From Albidovulum sediminicola (GTDB lineage Bacteria; Pseudomonadota; Alphaproteobacteria; Rhodobacterales; Rhodobacteraceae): a stretch of DNA of 64,000 nucleotides. The notes under the pieces were generated by a model, which was not told the DNA's origin, searched no databases, and saw only the letters and a program-made list of their open reading frames with translations. The position numbers were made by a program, and so were the translations under genes. Within the stretch, counting starts at the first letter, position 1. Every line of letters begins with the position of its first letter. The stretch lies in the NCBI RefSeq assembly GCF_025751575.1, contig NZ_JAOWLA010000009.1, forward strand, positions 116,560 to 180,559, in the 5' to 3' direction. Shown here one piece after another: positions 1 to 7,616 of this stretch.

Positions 1-1482
1 GTCGTCGGCTTTCTGCGCGACATGCTGATCGCGGCCTACCTTGGCACCGGGCCGGTGGCCGAGGCGTTCCTGGTCGCATTCTCGCTTCCCAACATGTTCC
101 GCCGCTTCTTCGCCGAGGGCGCGTTCAACACCGCATTCGTGCCGATGTTCTCCAAGAAGCTTGAGGCCGGAGAGGACGCGCGCGCCTTCGCCGAAGACGC
201 CTTCACCGGCCTCGCGGTCGTGGTCATCGGCGTCTCGGTCGTGGCCATGGTCGCGATGCCCTGGCTGGTGCTGGCGATGGCAGGCGGATTTGCGGGCGAC
301 GCGCGGCTGCCGCTTGCGGTGGAGTTCGGGCGGATCTGTTTTCCCTACATCCTGTTCATCTCGCTGACCGCGCTTCTGTCGGGCCTCCTGAATGCGGGCG
401 GGCGGTTCATGGCGGCAGCCGGGGCGCCGGTCCTGCTGAACCTGATCTTCATCGCCGCGATGGTCGTGGCGCGGGGCCAGGGCTGGGACATGGGGCTGAC
501 GCTGTCCTGGGCGACGCCGATCACCGGGCTTGCGCAACTGGGCCTCGTCTGGGTCGCGGCCGCCCGCATGGGCTTTGCCCTGCGCTTCCGTCGCCCCCGT
601 TTCACGCCCGAACTGCGGCGGCTTCTGTCGATCGCGGCGCCCTCGGTGCTGGCGGGCGGCGTGGTGCAGATCAACCTGCTTGTCGGGCGCCAGGTCGGCA
701 GCTTCTTTGACGGCGGCATCGCCTGGCTTAACTACGCGGACCGGCTCTACCAACTGCCGCTCGGGGTCGTCGGCATCGCCATCGGCATCGTCCTGCTGCC
801 GGACCTGTCGCGGCGGCTGAAGAATAGCGACACCGGCGGCAGCCGTCATGCGCTGTCCCGTGCGCTGGAATTCGCGCTCTTCCTGACGATTCCGGCCGCG
901 GTCGCACTTGTCGTGATCCCGGTCCCGCTGATCTCGGTCCTGTTCGAGCGGGGGGAATTCCTGCCATCCGACACGGTGCCCACCGCCTATGTGCTGGCGA
1001 TCTACGGCCTCGGCCTGCCCGCCTTCGTCCTGCAAAAGGTCCTGCAACCGCTTTACTTCGCGCGCGAGGACACCCGCACCCCGTTCCGCTTCGCGGTCCA
1101 TTCGATGATCGTCAACGCGGCCCTCGCGATCGGGCTGGCGCCGCTGATCGGGTTCAGCGCCGCCGCCTGGGGCACGACCCTGTCCGGCTGGGCGATGACG
1201 CTGCAACTGTGGTGGGGTGCCCGCAAGATGGGTGAGGCCGCCAGGGCCGATGACCGCTTCCGCAAGCGCCTGCCGCGCACGATGCTGGCGGCGGCGCTGA
1301 TGGGGCTCTGCCTCTGGGGGCTGACGACGCTGATGTCGGACATGCTTGAGCGGGAACATGCGCGCATTCTGGGCCTGTTCCTCGTGGTCCTGGGCGGCAT
1401 GGCGAGCTTTGCCCTCGCCGCGATGCTGACCGGCGCCTTCCGGCCCTCCGACCTGCGCGCGGGGCTGTCGCGTCAGCGCTGA
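1..1482 (+). CDS. murJ: Lipid II flippase MurJ, 5'-truncated by the window edge
   Basis: MurJ/MviN-family inner-membrane flippase that moves the undecaprenyl-linked peptidoglycan precursor lipid II to the periplasm. The frame is open from base 1 (VVGFLRD precedes the first Met), so the start lies outside the window. The 493 visible residues carry the family motif [13 protein letters not shown] (visible residues 30-42) followed by a long series of hydrophobic segments, and the protein ends in a short basic tail. Its stop overlaps the stop of the convergent rhomboid-like gene by 10 bases, so there is no room for a separate terminator between them. Family assignment is firm. Confidence 0.95.
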   Translation, partial: VVGFLRDMLIAAYLGTGPVAEAFLVAFSLPNMFRRFFAEGAFNTAFVPMFSKKLEAGEDARAFAEDAFTGLAVVVIGVSVVAMVAMPWLVLAMAGGFAGDARLPLAVEFGRICFPYILFISLTALLSGLLNAGGRFMAAAGAPVLLNLIFIAAMVVARGQGWDMGLTLSWATPITGLAQLGLVWVAAARMGFALRFRRPRFTPELRRLLSIAAPSVLAGGVVQINLLVGRQVGSFFDGGIAWLNYADRLYQLPLGVVGIAIGIVLLPDLSRRLKNSDTGGSRHALSRALEFALFLTIPAAVALVVIPVPLISVLFERGEFLPSDTVPTAYVLAIYGLGLPAFVLQKVLQPLYFAREDTRTPFRFAVHSMIVNAALAIGLAPLIGFSAAAWGTTLSGWAMTLQLWWGARKMGEAARADDRFRKRLPRTMLAAALMGLCLWGLTTLMSDMLEREHARILGLFLVVLGGMASFALAAMLTGAFRPSDLRAGLSRQR

Positions 1483-2159
1483 CGGATGCGCGCCAGCAGG
1501 TAAGCAGGCCCGCCGGGCCCCACCACGAAGGACGCGCCGAAGCCGAAGCCGAAGCCCGCCAGATCGGCGATCCAGTCGGGTGTGCCCCCGAACAGCACTC
1601 CGAAGATCAACTGGATGCCCAAGAGGAACCCGATCAGCGTGAAGGCGCGGAAACGGTTGGCGTTTTCCGCGCCAAGGCGCGCCCAGAGCATGAAGGTGAA
1701 GGTGCCGATCAGCCCGTAGACGGCCGGGTATCCCCCGAAAAGCGGATAGCTGATCCCCGGAACCAGCGAATAGACGATCCCGCCGAAAAGGCCCGCGCCA
1801 AAGAAGATCACGATGACCGACCAGGCCTTGTAGACTTCGGCCACCATCTTGCCGAGCGCCAGCAGGAAGACCGCGACGAAGATCGCATGGGTGAAGCTGC
1901 CGTGGACGTAGATATAGGTCACGAAGCGCCAGAGCCCTTCAAGCGGGTATTGCCCCCGGTCCACCATCGCCTCAAGCAGTTGCGGTGGCAGCGCGAAGCG
2001 TTGCAGCGCATCATTGCGCCAGGCCTCGCCCATGCCCCCGCCAGCAAGCCCGGCCTTGCCAAGGCCGATCACCGCCTCCATCGCGACAAGCGGCAGCAGC
2101 AGAAGCCACACAACCCCCGGCAGGGGGTTCAAGGGCGCTTCGTCATATCCTGGCCGCAT
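1473..2159 (-). CDS. Rhomboid-fold membrane protein, apparently catalytically inactive
   Basis: 228-residue polytopic membrane protein with the rhomboid architecture. The WR-x-TY-x-x-VHGS motif (residues 77-88) is the normal loop-1 signature. In active rhomboids the next landmark is GxSG with the catalytic Ser; here the matching stretch reads [11 protein letters not shown] (142-152), with Tyr and Pro in place of Ser-Gly. The catalytic His of the last helix is also gone: the matching segment is [11 protein letters not shown] (198-208), with Asp199 at the expected position. I infer a pseudoprotease that may bind or chaperone membrane proteins. The start is the ATG at 2159; a longer frame continues upstream but only as antisense of trpS. 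It is divergent from trpS and overlaps murJ at the 3' end. Confidence 0.85.
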   Translation of the reverse strand: MRPGYDEAPLNPLPGVVWLLLLPLVAMEAVIGLGKAGLAGGGMGEAWRNDALQRFALPPQLLEAMVDRGQYPLEGLWRFVTYIYVHGSFTHAIFVAVFLLALGKMVAEVYKAWSVIVIFFGAGLFGGIVYSLVPGISYPLFGGYPAVYGLIGTFTFMLWARLGAENANRFRAFTLIGFLLGIQLIFGVLFGGTPDWIADLAGFGFGFGASFVVGPGGPAYLLARIRQR

Positions 2160-2246
2160 TGCGATCTCCTTCCGGCGTTGACGGGACCTGCCCCCTGCGA
2201 TACGCGAGCGGGGCACAAATTTCCAGACGGACAAGTGGGACGGACC

Positions 2247-3281
2247 ATGGCCGAGGCGACCTCGAAATTCACCCCGCGCATCTTCTCGGGCATCCAGCCC
2301 TCGGGTGGGCTGACGCTCGGCAACTACCTGGGCGCGCTGAAACGCTTCGTCGAGAAGCAGAACGAGGGGATCGAGACGATCTACTGCCTCGTCGATCTGC
2401 ATGCGATCACCGTCTGGCAGGACCCTGAAAAGCTGCGCGCGCAGACGCGCGAGGCGGCGGCGGGCTTCCTCGCGGCCGGCATCGACCCCAAGCGCTCTAT
2501 CCTCTTCAACCAGAGCCAGGTGCCGGGCCACGCCCAGTTGGCCTGGATCTTCAACTGCGTCGCGCGGATGGGCTGGATGGGCCGCATGACCCAGTGGAAG
2601 GACAAGACCGCAGGAAAGAATGCCGAGGCCGAGAGCCTGGGGCTCTTCGCCTACCCTTCGCTCATGGCCGCAGACATTCTGCTTTACCACGCGACCCATG
2701 TGCCGGTGGGCGAGGACCAGAAGCAGCATCTGGAACTGACCCGCGACATCGCGGCGAAGTTCAACCACGACTACGGCGTGGACTTCTTCCCGATCACCGA
2801 GCCGGTGATCGAGGGCGCGGCGACCCGCGTCATGTCCCTGCGCGACGGGTCCAAGAAGATGTCGAAATCCGACCCGTCGGACGCGAGCCGGATCAACCTG
2901 ACGGATGAGGCCGACGCGATCTCGCAGAAGTTCCGCAAGGCCAAGACCGACCCGGAACCGCTGCCCGAAACGCTTGATGGGCTGAAGGACCGGCCCGAGG
3001 CGAAGAACCTGGTGAACATCTACGCGGCGCTCGCCGAGATGACGCCCGAGGCGGTGATCACCGAGTTCGGCGGCAAGGGCTTCGGCACCTTCAAGCCCGC
3101 GCTGGTCGATCTGGCGGTGGCCAAGCTCTCCCCCATCTCGACCGAGATGAAGCGGCTGATGGCGGACCCGGCCGAGATCGACCGCATCTTGGGCGACGGG
3201 GCCGAACGCGCCGACGCGATCGCCAGCCCGATCCTGCGGCAGGCCTATGACATCGTGGGGATGATCCGCTCGCGCCCCTGA
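2247..3281 (+). CDS. trpS: Tryptophanyl-tRNA synthetase
   Basis: Class I aminoacyl-tRNA synthetase of 344 residues that charges tRNA-Trp. The HIGH-equivalent motif is TLGN (residues 23-26, within [14 protein letters not shown]) and the KMSKS loop is intact at 204-208. Length and both motifs are normal for bacterial TrpS. The ATG at 2247 is chosen because [21 protein letters not shown] is a typical N-terminus; the frame stays open far upstream but only as antisense of the rhomboid-like gene. The divergent gap to that gene is 87 bases. Confidence 0.97.
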   Translation: MAEATSKFTPRIFSGIQPSGGLTLGNYLGALKRFVEKQNEGIETIYCLVDLHAITVWQDPEKLRAQTREAAAGFLAAGIDPKRSILFNQSQVPGHAQLAWIFNCVARMGWMGRMTQWKDKTAGKNAEAESLGLFAYPSLMAADILLYHATHVPVGEDQKQHLELTRDIAAKFNHDYGVDFFPITEPVIEGAATRVMSLRDGSKKMSKSDPSDASRINLTDEADAISQKFRKAKTDPEPLPETLDGLKDRPEAKNLVNIYAALAEMTPEAVITEFGGKGFGTFKPALVDLAVAKLSPISTEMKRLMADPAEIDRILGDGAERADAIASPILRQAYDIVGMIRSRP

Positions 3282-3376
3282 GCGGCCTTCGATCCTCGGC
3301 GGGCGGCGATGAAAATCGCGGCTTCCCACAGGCGCCGCCCGTGCCATACTGGACCGGCAAGCAGTGGGAGACCGCC

Positions 3377-3862
3377 ATGGGTTACACCGCCCCCGCCGGC
3401 ACGCGCATCGGCCATGTTCACCTGAAGGTCGCCGATCTGGAACGCGCGATCGGCTTCTATTCCGGGCTTCTGGGCCTTGAGGTCACGCAGCGCTACGGCA
3501 AGGGCGCGGCCTTTCTGTCGGCCGGGGGCTATCACCACCACATCGGATTGAACACCTGGGAAAGCCGGGGCGGCACCCCGCCCCCGCCGGGGCACACCGG
3601 CCTTTACCATACCGCGATCCTTTACCCTTCACGCCAGGATCTGGCGCGGGTGCTGCGGACGCTCGTGGAGGCGGGCTATCCGATTGACGGGGCCTCGGAC
3701 CACGGGGTGAGCGAGGCGATCTACCTGCGCGACCCGGACGGCAACGGGGTGGAGATCTATCGCGACCGGGCAGAGGCCGACTGGCCCCGTGACGCGGGCG
3801 GCGAATTGGCAATGGGCACCGAACGCCTTGACCTTGAGGCGCTGCTGGCGGAGGCGGATTGA
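3377..3862 (+). CDS. VOC-family (glyoxalase/bleomycin-resistance fold) protein
   Basis: 161-residue protein of the vicinal-oxygen-chelate superfamily, a metal-dependent fold that includes glyoxalases, extradiol dioxygenases and thiol transferases. The first module starts IGHVHLKVADLERAIGFY with the metal-type His; the second has GLYHTAILYP and ends DPDGNGVEIYRDR, where the Glu is the usual last metal ligand. Substrate cannot be read from the sequence; homologues are often called catechol 2,3-dioxygenase-like or glyoxalase. I chose the ATG at 3377 over the ATG at 3341 because GTGGGAG ends six bases upstream of it and the extra 12 residues do not look like the family. Confidence 0.85.
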   Translation: MGYTAPAGTRIGHVHLKVADLERAIGFYSGLLGLEVTQRYGKGAAFLSAGGYHHHIGLNTWESRGGTPPPPGHTGLYHTAILYPSRQDLARVLRTLVEAGYPIDGASDHGVSEAIYLRDPDGNGVEIYRDRAEADWPRDAGGELAMGTERLDLEALLAEAD

Positions 3863-3869
3863 TGTTCCC

Positions 3870-4559
3870 TCACGCCGGGGCCAGCGCGGCCTGCCGCTCC
3901 AGCGCCTCCTCAAGATCGTCGAAGACCTGCGCCTGCCCGCGGTGCAAAAGGATCGCGCCCTGGCAATATTGGCGCAGGATGGCTGGCGCGTGGGAGACCA
4001 TGATCAGCCCCGCAGTCGACAGCCGGTCGCGGAACATGGCCTCGGCGCGTGCGCGGAACCGCTGGTCACCGACCGCGATGATCTCATCGACGAGATACCA
4101 GTCGAAGGCCAGTGCCATCGACAGGCCGAAGGCCAGGCGCGCCCGCATCCCGGCGGAATAGGCCCGGACCGGCAGGCGCATGTCCGGGCCAAGCTCTGAA
4201 AACGCCGTCACGAAGTCGGCCGTCGCATCCGTGTCCGCCCCGTGAATCCGCGCCACGAACCGGGCGTTTTGCAGCCCGGTCAGATCGTTGGCGAAGCCGC
4301 CGGAAAACCCAAGCGGCCAGGAGACGCGCCCCCGGCTGCGAACCAGGCCCCGGTCGGGCCGCTGGGTCCCGGCAAGGATCGACAGAAGCGTCGACTTGCC
4401 CGCCCCGTTTGCGCCCAAGAGCGCCACCCGCGCCCCCGCGGGCAGCCGCAGGGTCAACCCGTCGAAAAGCGTCCGCCAGCCGCCGGGCGACGGAAAGCCC
4501 TTGGCGAGCGCCTTGATCTCAAGCCCGAGATCCCGGGGATGGTGCGGCGCGTCGTTCAT
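3870..4559 (-). CDS. Polysaccharide export ABC transporter, ATPase (KpsT/CtrD-like)
   Basis: 229-residue nucleotide-binding subunit of an ABC-2 exporter for capsule-type polysaccharide or polyol-phosphate polymers. Walker A is GANGAGKST (49-57), the signature region is YSAGMRARLAF (134-144), which is the KpsT/TagH variant of LSGGQ, Walker B is in WYLVDEI (154-160) and the H-loop His is in MVSHAP. The start overlaps the stop of the KpsE-like gene by 4 bases (ATGA), so the two are translationally coupled. The matching permease is the divergent gene at 5840. It lacks the C-terminal glycan-binding extension of Wzt-type ATPases, which fits a KpsT-type rather than an O-antigen exporter. Confidence 0.9.
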   Translation of the reverse strand: MNDAPHHPRDLGLEIKALAKGFPSPGGWRTLFDGLTLRLPAGARVALLGANGAGKSTLLSILAGTQRPDRGLVRSRGRVSWPLGFSGGFANDLTGLQNARFVARIHGADTDATADFVTAFSELGPDMRLPVRAYSAGMRARLAFGLSMALAFDWYLVDEIIAVGDQRFRARAEAMFRDRLSTAGLIMVSHAPAILRQYCQGAILLHRGQAQVFDDLEEALERQAALAPA

Positions 4560-5767
4560 CCTGCATCCCGGATGTTGTAGCTCAGGACAACGCCGATCCC
4601 CCAGGCCAGGAGCAGCCCAAGCGCCACCAGGCCCGTCAGGCTAAGGCGGCGCGGGTAGATGGCGCTTTCGGCGCGGGTCGGGGCGACATGGGCCGCGAGG
4701 TAGCGCACCTTGCGCCGCGCCTCGGCAAGGGCGGCGGCGTGGGCGGCCAGTGCCTGCGTATAGGCGCCCGCCGCGAATTCCAGGTCCGTCCGCAAGGCCT
4801 CATACCGGCCCAAAAGGGCGGCCATCGCGCGGGTATCACCTGCCAGTCCCAGCTTTTCCCGCTCCGCCTCGATCCGGGCGCCCACCGCATCGGCGCGCCG
4901 GTTGGCCTGAGCCACCCGCTGGTCGTCGGCCTTGGCATAGGTCAGCAGCATGTCACGCTCAACCAGCGTCTGAACAAGCTCCGACTGGAGCGCGTTCAAG
5001 AGGCCCATCTGCCCCTCGACATCGGCCTGGGGATCGACGATGCGGTTCTGGTCGCGAAATTCGGCCAGAAGGCGCCGTTGCGCGCGCAGCCGTGCCTCGG
5101 CCTCGTTCAGATCGGCGGCGGCGAAGCGGATCGCATCGCGTCGGGCCTGCTCCGACAGCCGGTTCACCAGCGCGTCGCTTTCGCGCAGGATCTCTGCGGC
5201 CAGCGCTTGCGCGTCCTCCGGGCGGAAGGCGCGCACCTCAACGTCCAGAAGCCCGGTCCCGGCATCGCGACGCACCCGCACCATGCGGCGCCAGTAGTCG
5301 ACCTTGTCCTCGCGGGTGGCGCGGGCGGGCAGCGCGAAGACCGGATCGGTCTCAACCGGGCGGAACACATGACCAAGATCGAAGCGGGCATCGACGGCGG
5401 CCACCATTTCCTCGCTGGTGATGTAATCGAAAAGGATGTCGGCGTCGGCGGCAGCCCCGCCGCCCACACCACCCACGGCCGCGAGAAGGCCAAGCTCGAC
5501 CGGGGCGGCCGCAGCCTCCGAACGGACGGAGAAGGCCATGCGCGAGTGATACTGGTCCTCTGCCCAGCCGAACATGTAGGCCGCAGCCGCGAGGGCCGGC
5601 AGCAACACCGCGACGACGAAGCTTAGCGCCAGCCATCCGCGACGCCGCCGCCGCGCGCGGACATGCAAGAGGCCGACACGCGCGCCCTGCGGCGGAAGGC
5701 CCGCCTGCGCAGGTGCAGGCGACACGGGAACCGGGCGGAGCGGCATGGCGGGGGCGGTCTGGGACAT
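4556..5767 (-). CDS. Capsule export inner-membrane co-polymerase-like protein (KpsE/CtrB family)
   Basis: 403-residue periplasmic adaptor (PCP-3 type) that links the KpsMT exporter to an outer-membrane channel. The layout is diagnostic: proline-rich cytosolic N-terminus, basic RARRRRRGW, first membrane helix at about 45-67, a long periplasmic region rich in Ala, Arg and Glu with coiled-coil character, then a second membrane helix near the C-terminus (about 375-397). I prefer the ATG at 5767 because GGAG sits 8 bases upstream; a GTG at 5776 in the same frame overlaps that ribosome-binding site. No KpsD/Wza-type outer-membrane partner is in the window. Confidence 0.85.
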   Translation of the reverse strand: MSQTAPAMPLRPVPVSPAPAQAGLPPQGARVGLLHVRARRRRRGWLALSFVVAVLLPALAAAAYMFGWAEDQYHSRMAFSVRSEAAAAPVELGLLAAVGGVGGGAAADADILFDYITSEEMVAAVDARFDLGHVFRPVETDPVFALPARATREDKVDYWRRMVRVRRDAGTGLLDVEVRAFRPEDAQALAAEILRESDALVNRLSEQARRDAIRFAAADLNEAEARLRAQRRLLAEFRDQNRIVDPQADVEGQMGLLNALQSELVQTLVERDMLLTYAKADDQRVAQANRRADAVGARIEAEREKLGLAGDTRAMAALLGRYEALRTDLEFAAGAYTQALAAHAAALAEARRKVRYLAAHVAPTRAESAIYPRRLSLTGLVALGLLLAWGIGVVLSYNIRDAG

Positions 5768-5785
5768 CAGCGACACTCCGTTTTG

Positions 5786-5793
5786 TTAACCAT
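5786..5793 (+). promoter_or_regulatory. TTAACCAT motif in the kpsE/kpsM divergent promoter region
   Basis: TTAACCAT lies in the 72-base gap between the divergent KpsE-like and KpsM-like starts, about 46 bases upstream of the KpsM ATG. The same octamer recurs before the glycosyltransferase at 6688. It equals the half-site reported for the cell-cycle regulator CtrA in Caulobacter. That CtrA binds here is inference. Confidence 0.35.
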
Positions 5794-5839
5794 CGGCGGG
5801 CAGGATCGCGGTCGCCCAACCGCCGTGAAAGGAACGAGG

Positions 5840-6622
5840 ATGACCCCGACCGCCCCCCTGTACGCCAGCACCGCCCGCGTTGTCGCCGCGCTGATCCTGC
5901 GCGAGACCTGCGCCCGCTTCGGCCGGTCCTGGGGCGGATACACCTGGGCCCTGGCCGAACCCGTGGGCGGGATTGCGATCCTGTCGCTGGCCTTCGCCCT
6001 CATCGCGCCGAAACCTCCGCTGGGGTCGAGCTTCACACTCTTCTACGCCACGGGAGTTATCCCGTTCTTGATGTACAATTCGCTAACATCGGCCCTGATG
6101 GCCGCGTTGCCGTCGAACCGCGGGCTTCTGTCCTACCGGTCGGTGCGGCCCCTTGACGTGCTGATCGCGCGCGCGCTGCTCGAACTTCTGACCCATGTCG
6201 CCGTGGCGGCCGCCGTGCTGGTGCCGATCGTGCTGAGCCAACCGCGCCTGCCAGAGATCGCGGCCGACCGGGTCGCGCTGTCGCTCGCGCTGGCAGCAGC
6301 GCTCGGCACCGGGATGGGGACGATGAACGCCGCGCTTTTGTGCGTCCTGCCGTCGTGGCGGCAGATCTGGTCGGTCGTGAACCGTCCGGTTTTCCTGGTT
6401 TCCGGGATTCTCTTCACCACGCGCCAGATACCTGCCGGGCTTTCGGAATGGCTCTGGTTCAACCCCGTCGCCCATGTGGTCGAGGCGATGCGCGAGGGCT
6501 TCTTCGGACCTGACCCCGCAGCCTTCGTCAGCGTGACCTATGTGCTTGGAATTGCGGGCGCGCTCTTTCTCGCGGGGGCGATCGTGATCCGCGGGCAGTC
6601 AGGGAAATTGCATAAGATTTGA
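5840..6622 (+). CDS. Polysaccharide export ABC transporter, permease (KpsM-like)
   Basis: 260-residue ABC-2 type membrane subunit with about six hydrophobic helices, the usual size of KpsM. It pairs with the ATPase and adaptor encoded divergently to form the exporter that carries a lipid-linked glycan across the inner membrane. The start ATG at 5840 has GAGG directly upstream and follows an in-frame open stretch that is antisense of the KpsE-like gene. The final segment LFLAGAIVIRGQSGKLHKI has the short basic cytosolic tail of this family. Confidence 0.88.
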   Translation: MTPTAPLYASTARVVAALILRETCARFGRSWGGYTWALAEPVGGIAILSLAFALIAPKPPLGSSFTLFYATGVIPFLMYNSLTSALMAALPSNRGLLSYRSVRPLDVLIARALLELLTHVAVAAAVLVPIVLSQPRLPEIAADRVALSLALAAALGTGMGTMNAALLCVLPSWRQIWSVVNRPVFLVSGILFTTRQIPAGLSEWLWFNPVAHVVEAMREGFFGPDPAAFVSVTYVLGIAGALFLAGAIVIRGQSGKLHKI

Positions 6623-6637
6623 GATGGAAAAGCCCGG

Positions 6638-6645
6638 TTAACCAT
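6638..6645 (+). promoter_or_regulatory. TTAACCAT motif upstream of the GT2 gene
   Basis: Second exact copy of TTAACCAT, in the 65-base gap between the KpsM-like gene and the glycosyltransferase, 42 bases before its ATG. Its distance to the start is close to that of the copy before the KpsM-like gene. It is a candidate CtrA half-site or a shared promoter element; binding is not shown by the sequence. Confidence 0.35.
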
Positions 6646-6687
6646 TTCCGCCCCATGTTTCGCGCACCACGGATGAGGGGAACTCCG

Positions 6688-7614
6688 ATGAAAACCGGCG
6701 CGCATGTCGCCATTCTTCTGGCCACCTACAACGGCGCGCGCTACCTGCACGCGCAATTGGACTCGATTGCCGCGCAGGATCATGGGGATTGGTCGCTGCA
6801 CGTCTCGGACGACGGGTCGCAGGACCGGACACACGAGATCGTCGCGGAGTTCGCCCGCGCCCATCCGGATCGGAAGATCGTTTGGCGGATGGGGCCGGGG
6901 CGCGGCAGCACCGTGAACTTCCTGTCGCTGCTGCGCGACACCGGCATTAAGGCGGACCATTTCGCCTTTGCCGACCAGGACGATGTCTGGCTTCCGGGCA
7001 AGCTGCGCCGCGCGGTGGAGGCCCTGGCCCGGCATCCTGACGACGCCGCGCTTTACGGTAGCCGGAGCTGGATCGCCGATGCCGACCTGACGATCCGCGG
7101 CATGTCGCCGCTGCCACGGCGCGCCCCGGCCTTTCGCAACGCGCTGGTTCAAAGCTTCGCCGGCGGAAACACCATGGTGCTGAACGCGAAGGCCCGTGCG
7201 CTGGCGCGACGAGCCGGCCCTGCCGATGGCGCGGTCTGCCACGATTGGTGGCTTTACCAGCTGGTGTCAGGCGCGGGCGGCCAGGTCCTCTACGACCCGG
7301 TGCCCTCGCTCCTCTACCGCCAGCATGAGGCCAACCAGATCGGGGCGAACCTGTCGCTGCCCGCGCGGCTTCGGCGCTTGTCCTTCCTCCTGCGGGGAAA
7401 GTTCGCGGCCTGGAACGGCGCGAACACGGCGGAGTTGAAACGCGCGGCCAGCATCCTGACGCCGGAAAGCCGCGACTGCCTTGAGGCCTTCCTGCGGCTG
7501 CGCGGGGATCGCGGCCTGCGCGCCCTGCGCCAACTGCGGGCGGCGGGGCTCTTCCGGCAGAGCCGCGCGGGCGACCTGTCGCTGGCGCTCGCGACGATGC
7601 TCGGACGGGTATGA
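6688..7614 (+). CDS. Family 2 glycosyltransferase
   Basis: 308-residue GT-A fold glycosyltransferase. The nucleotide-binding start VAILLATYNGARYL, the SDDGS motif (40-44) and the metal-binding FADQDDVW (94-101) are all intact. It resembles rhamnosyl- or glucosyl-transferases of surface-glycan clusters (WcaA/RfbN-like), but donor and acceptor cannot be assigned. ATG 6688 is preferred over the ATG at 6619 because GAGGGG ends 7 bases upstream. It follows the KpsM-like gene on the same strand and probably adds a residue to the glycan exported by that system. Confidence 0.88.
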   Translation: MKTGAHVAILLATYNGARYLHAQLDSIAAQDHGDWSLHVSDDGSQDRTHEIVAEFARAHPDRKIVWRMGPGRGSTVNFLSLLRDTGIKADHFAFADQDDVWLPGKLRRAVEALARHPDDAALYGSRSWIADADLTIRGMSPLPRRAPAFRNALVQSFAGGNTMVLNAKARALARRAGPADGAVCHDWWLYQLVSGAGGQVLYDPVPSLLYRQHEANQIGANLSLPARLRRLSFLLRGKFAAWNGANTAELKRAASILTPESRDCLEAFLRLRGDRGLRALRQLRAAGLFRQSRAGDLSLALATMLGRV

Positions 7615-7616
7615 GC

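Noticed and set aside
1473..3347. 624-residue minus-strand open frame across the rhomboid-like gene and trpS
   Set aside because: Only residues from the ATG at 2159 have the rhomboid pattern; the upstream part is antisense of trpS and reads as low-complexity His/Gly/Arg sequence.
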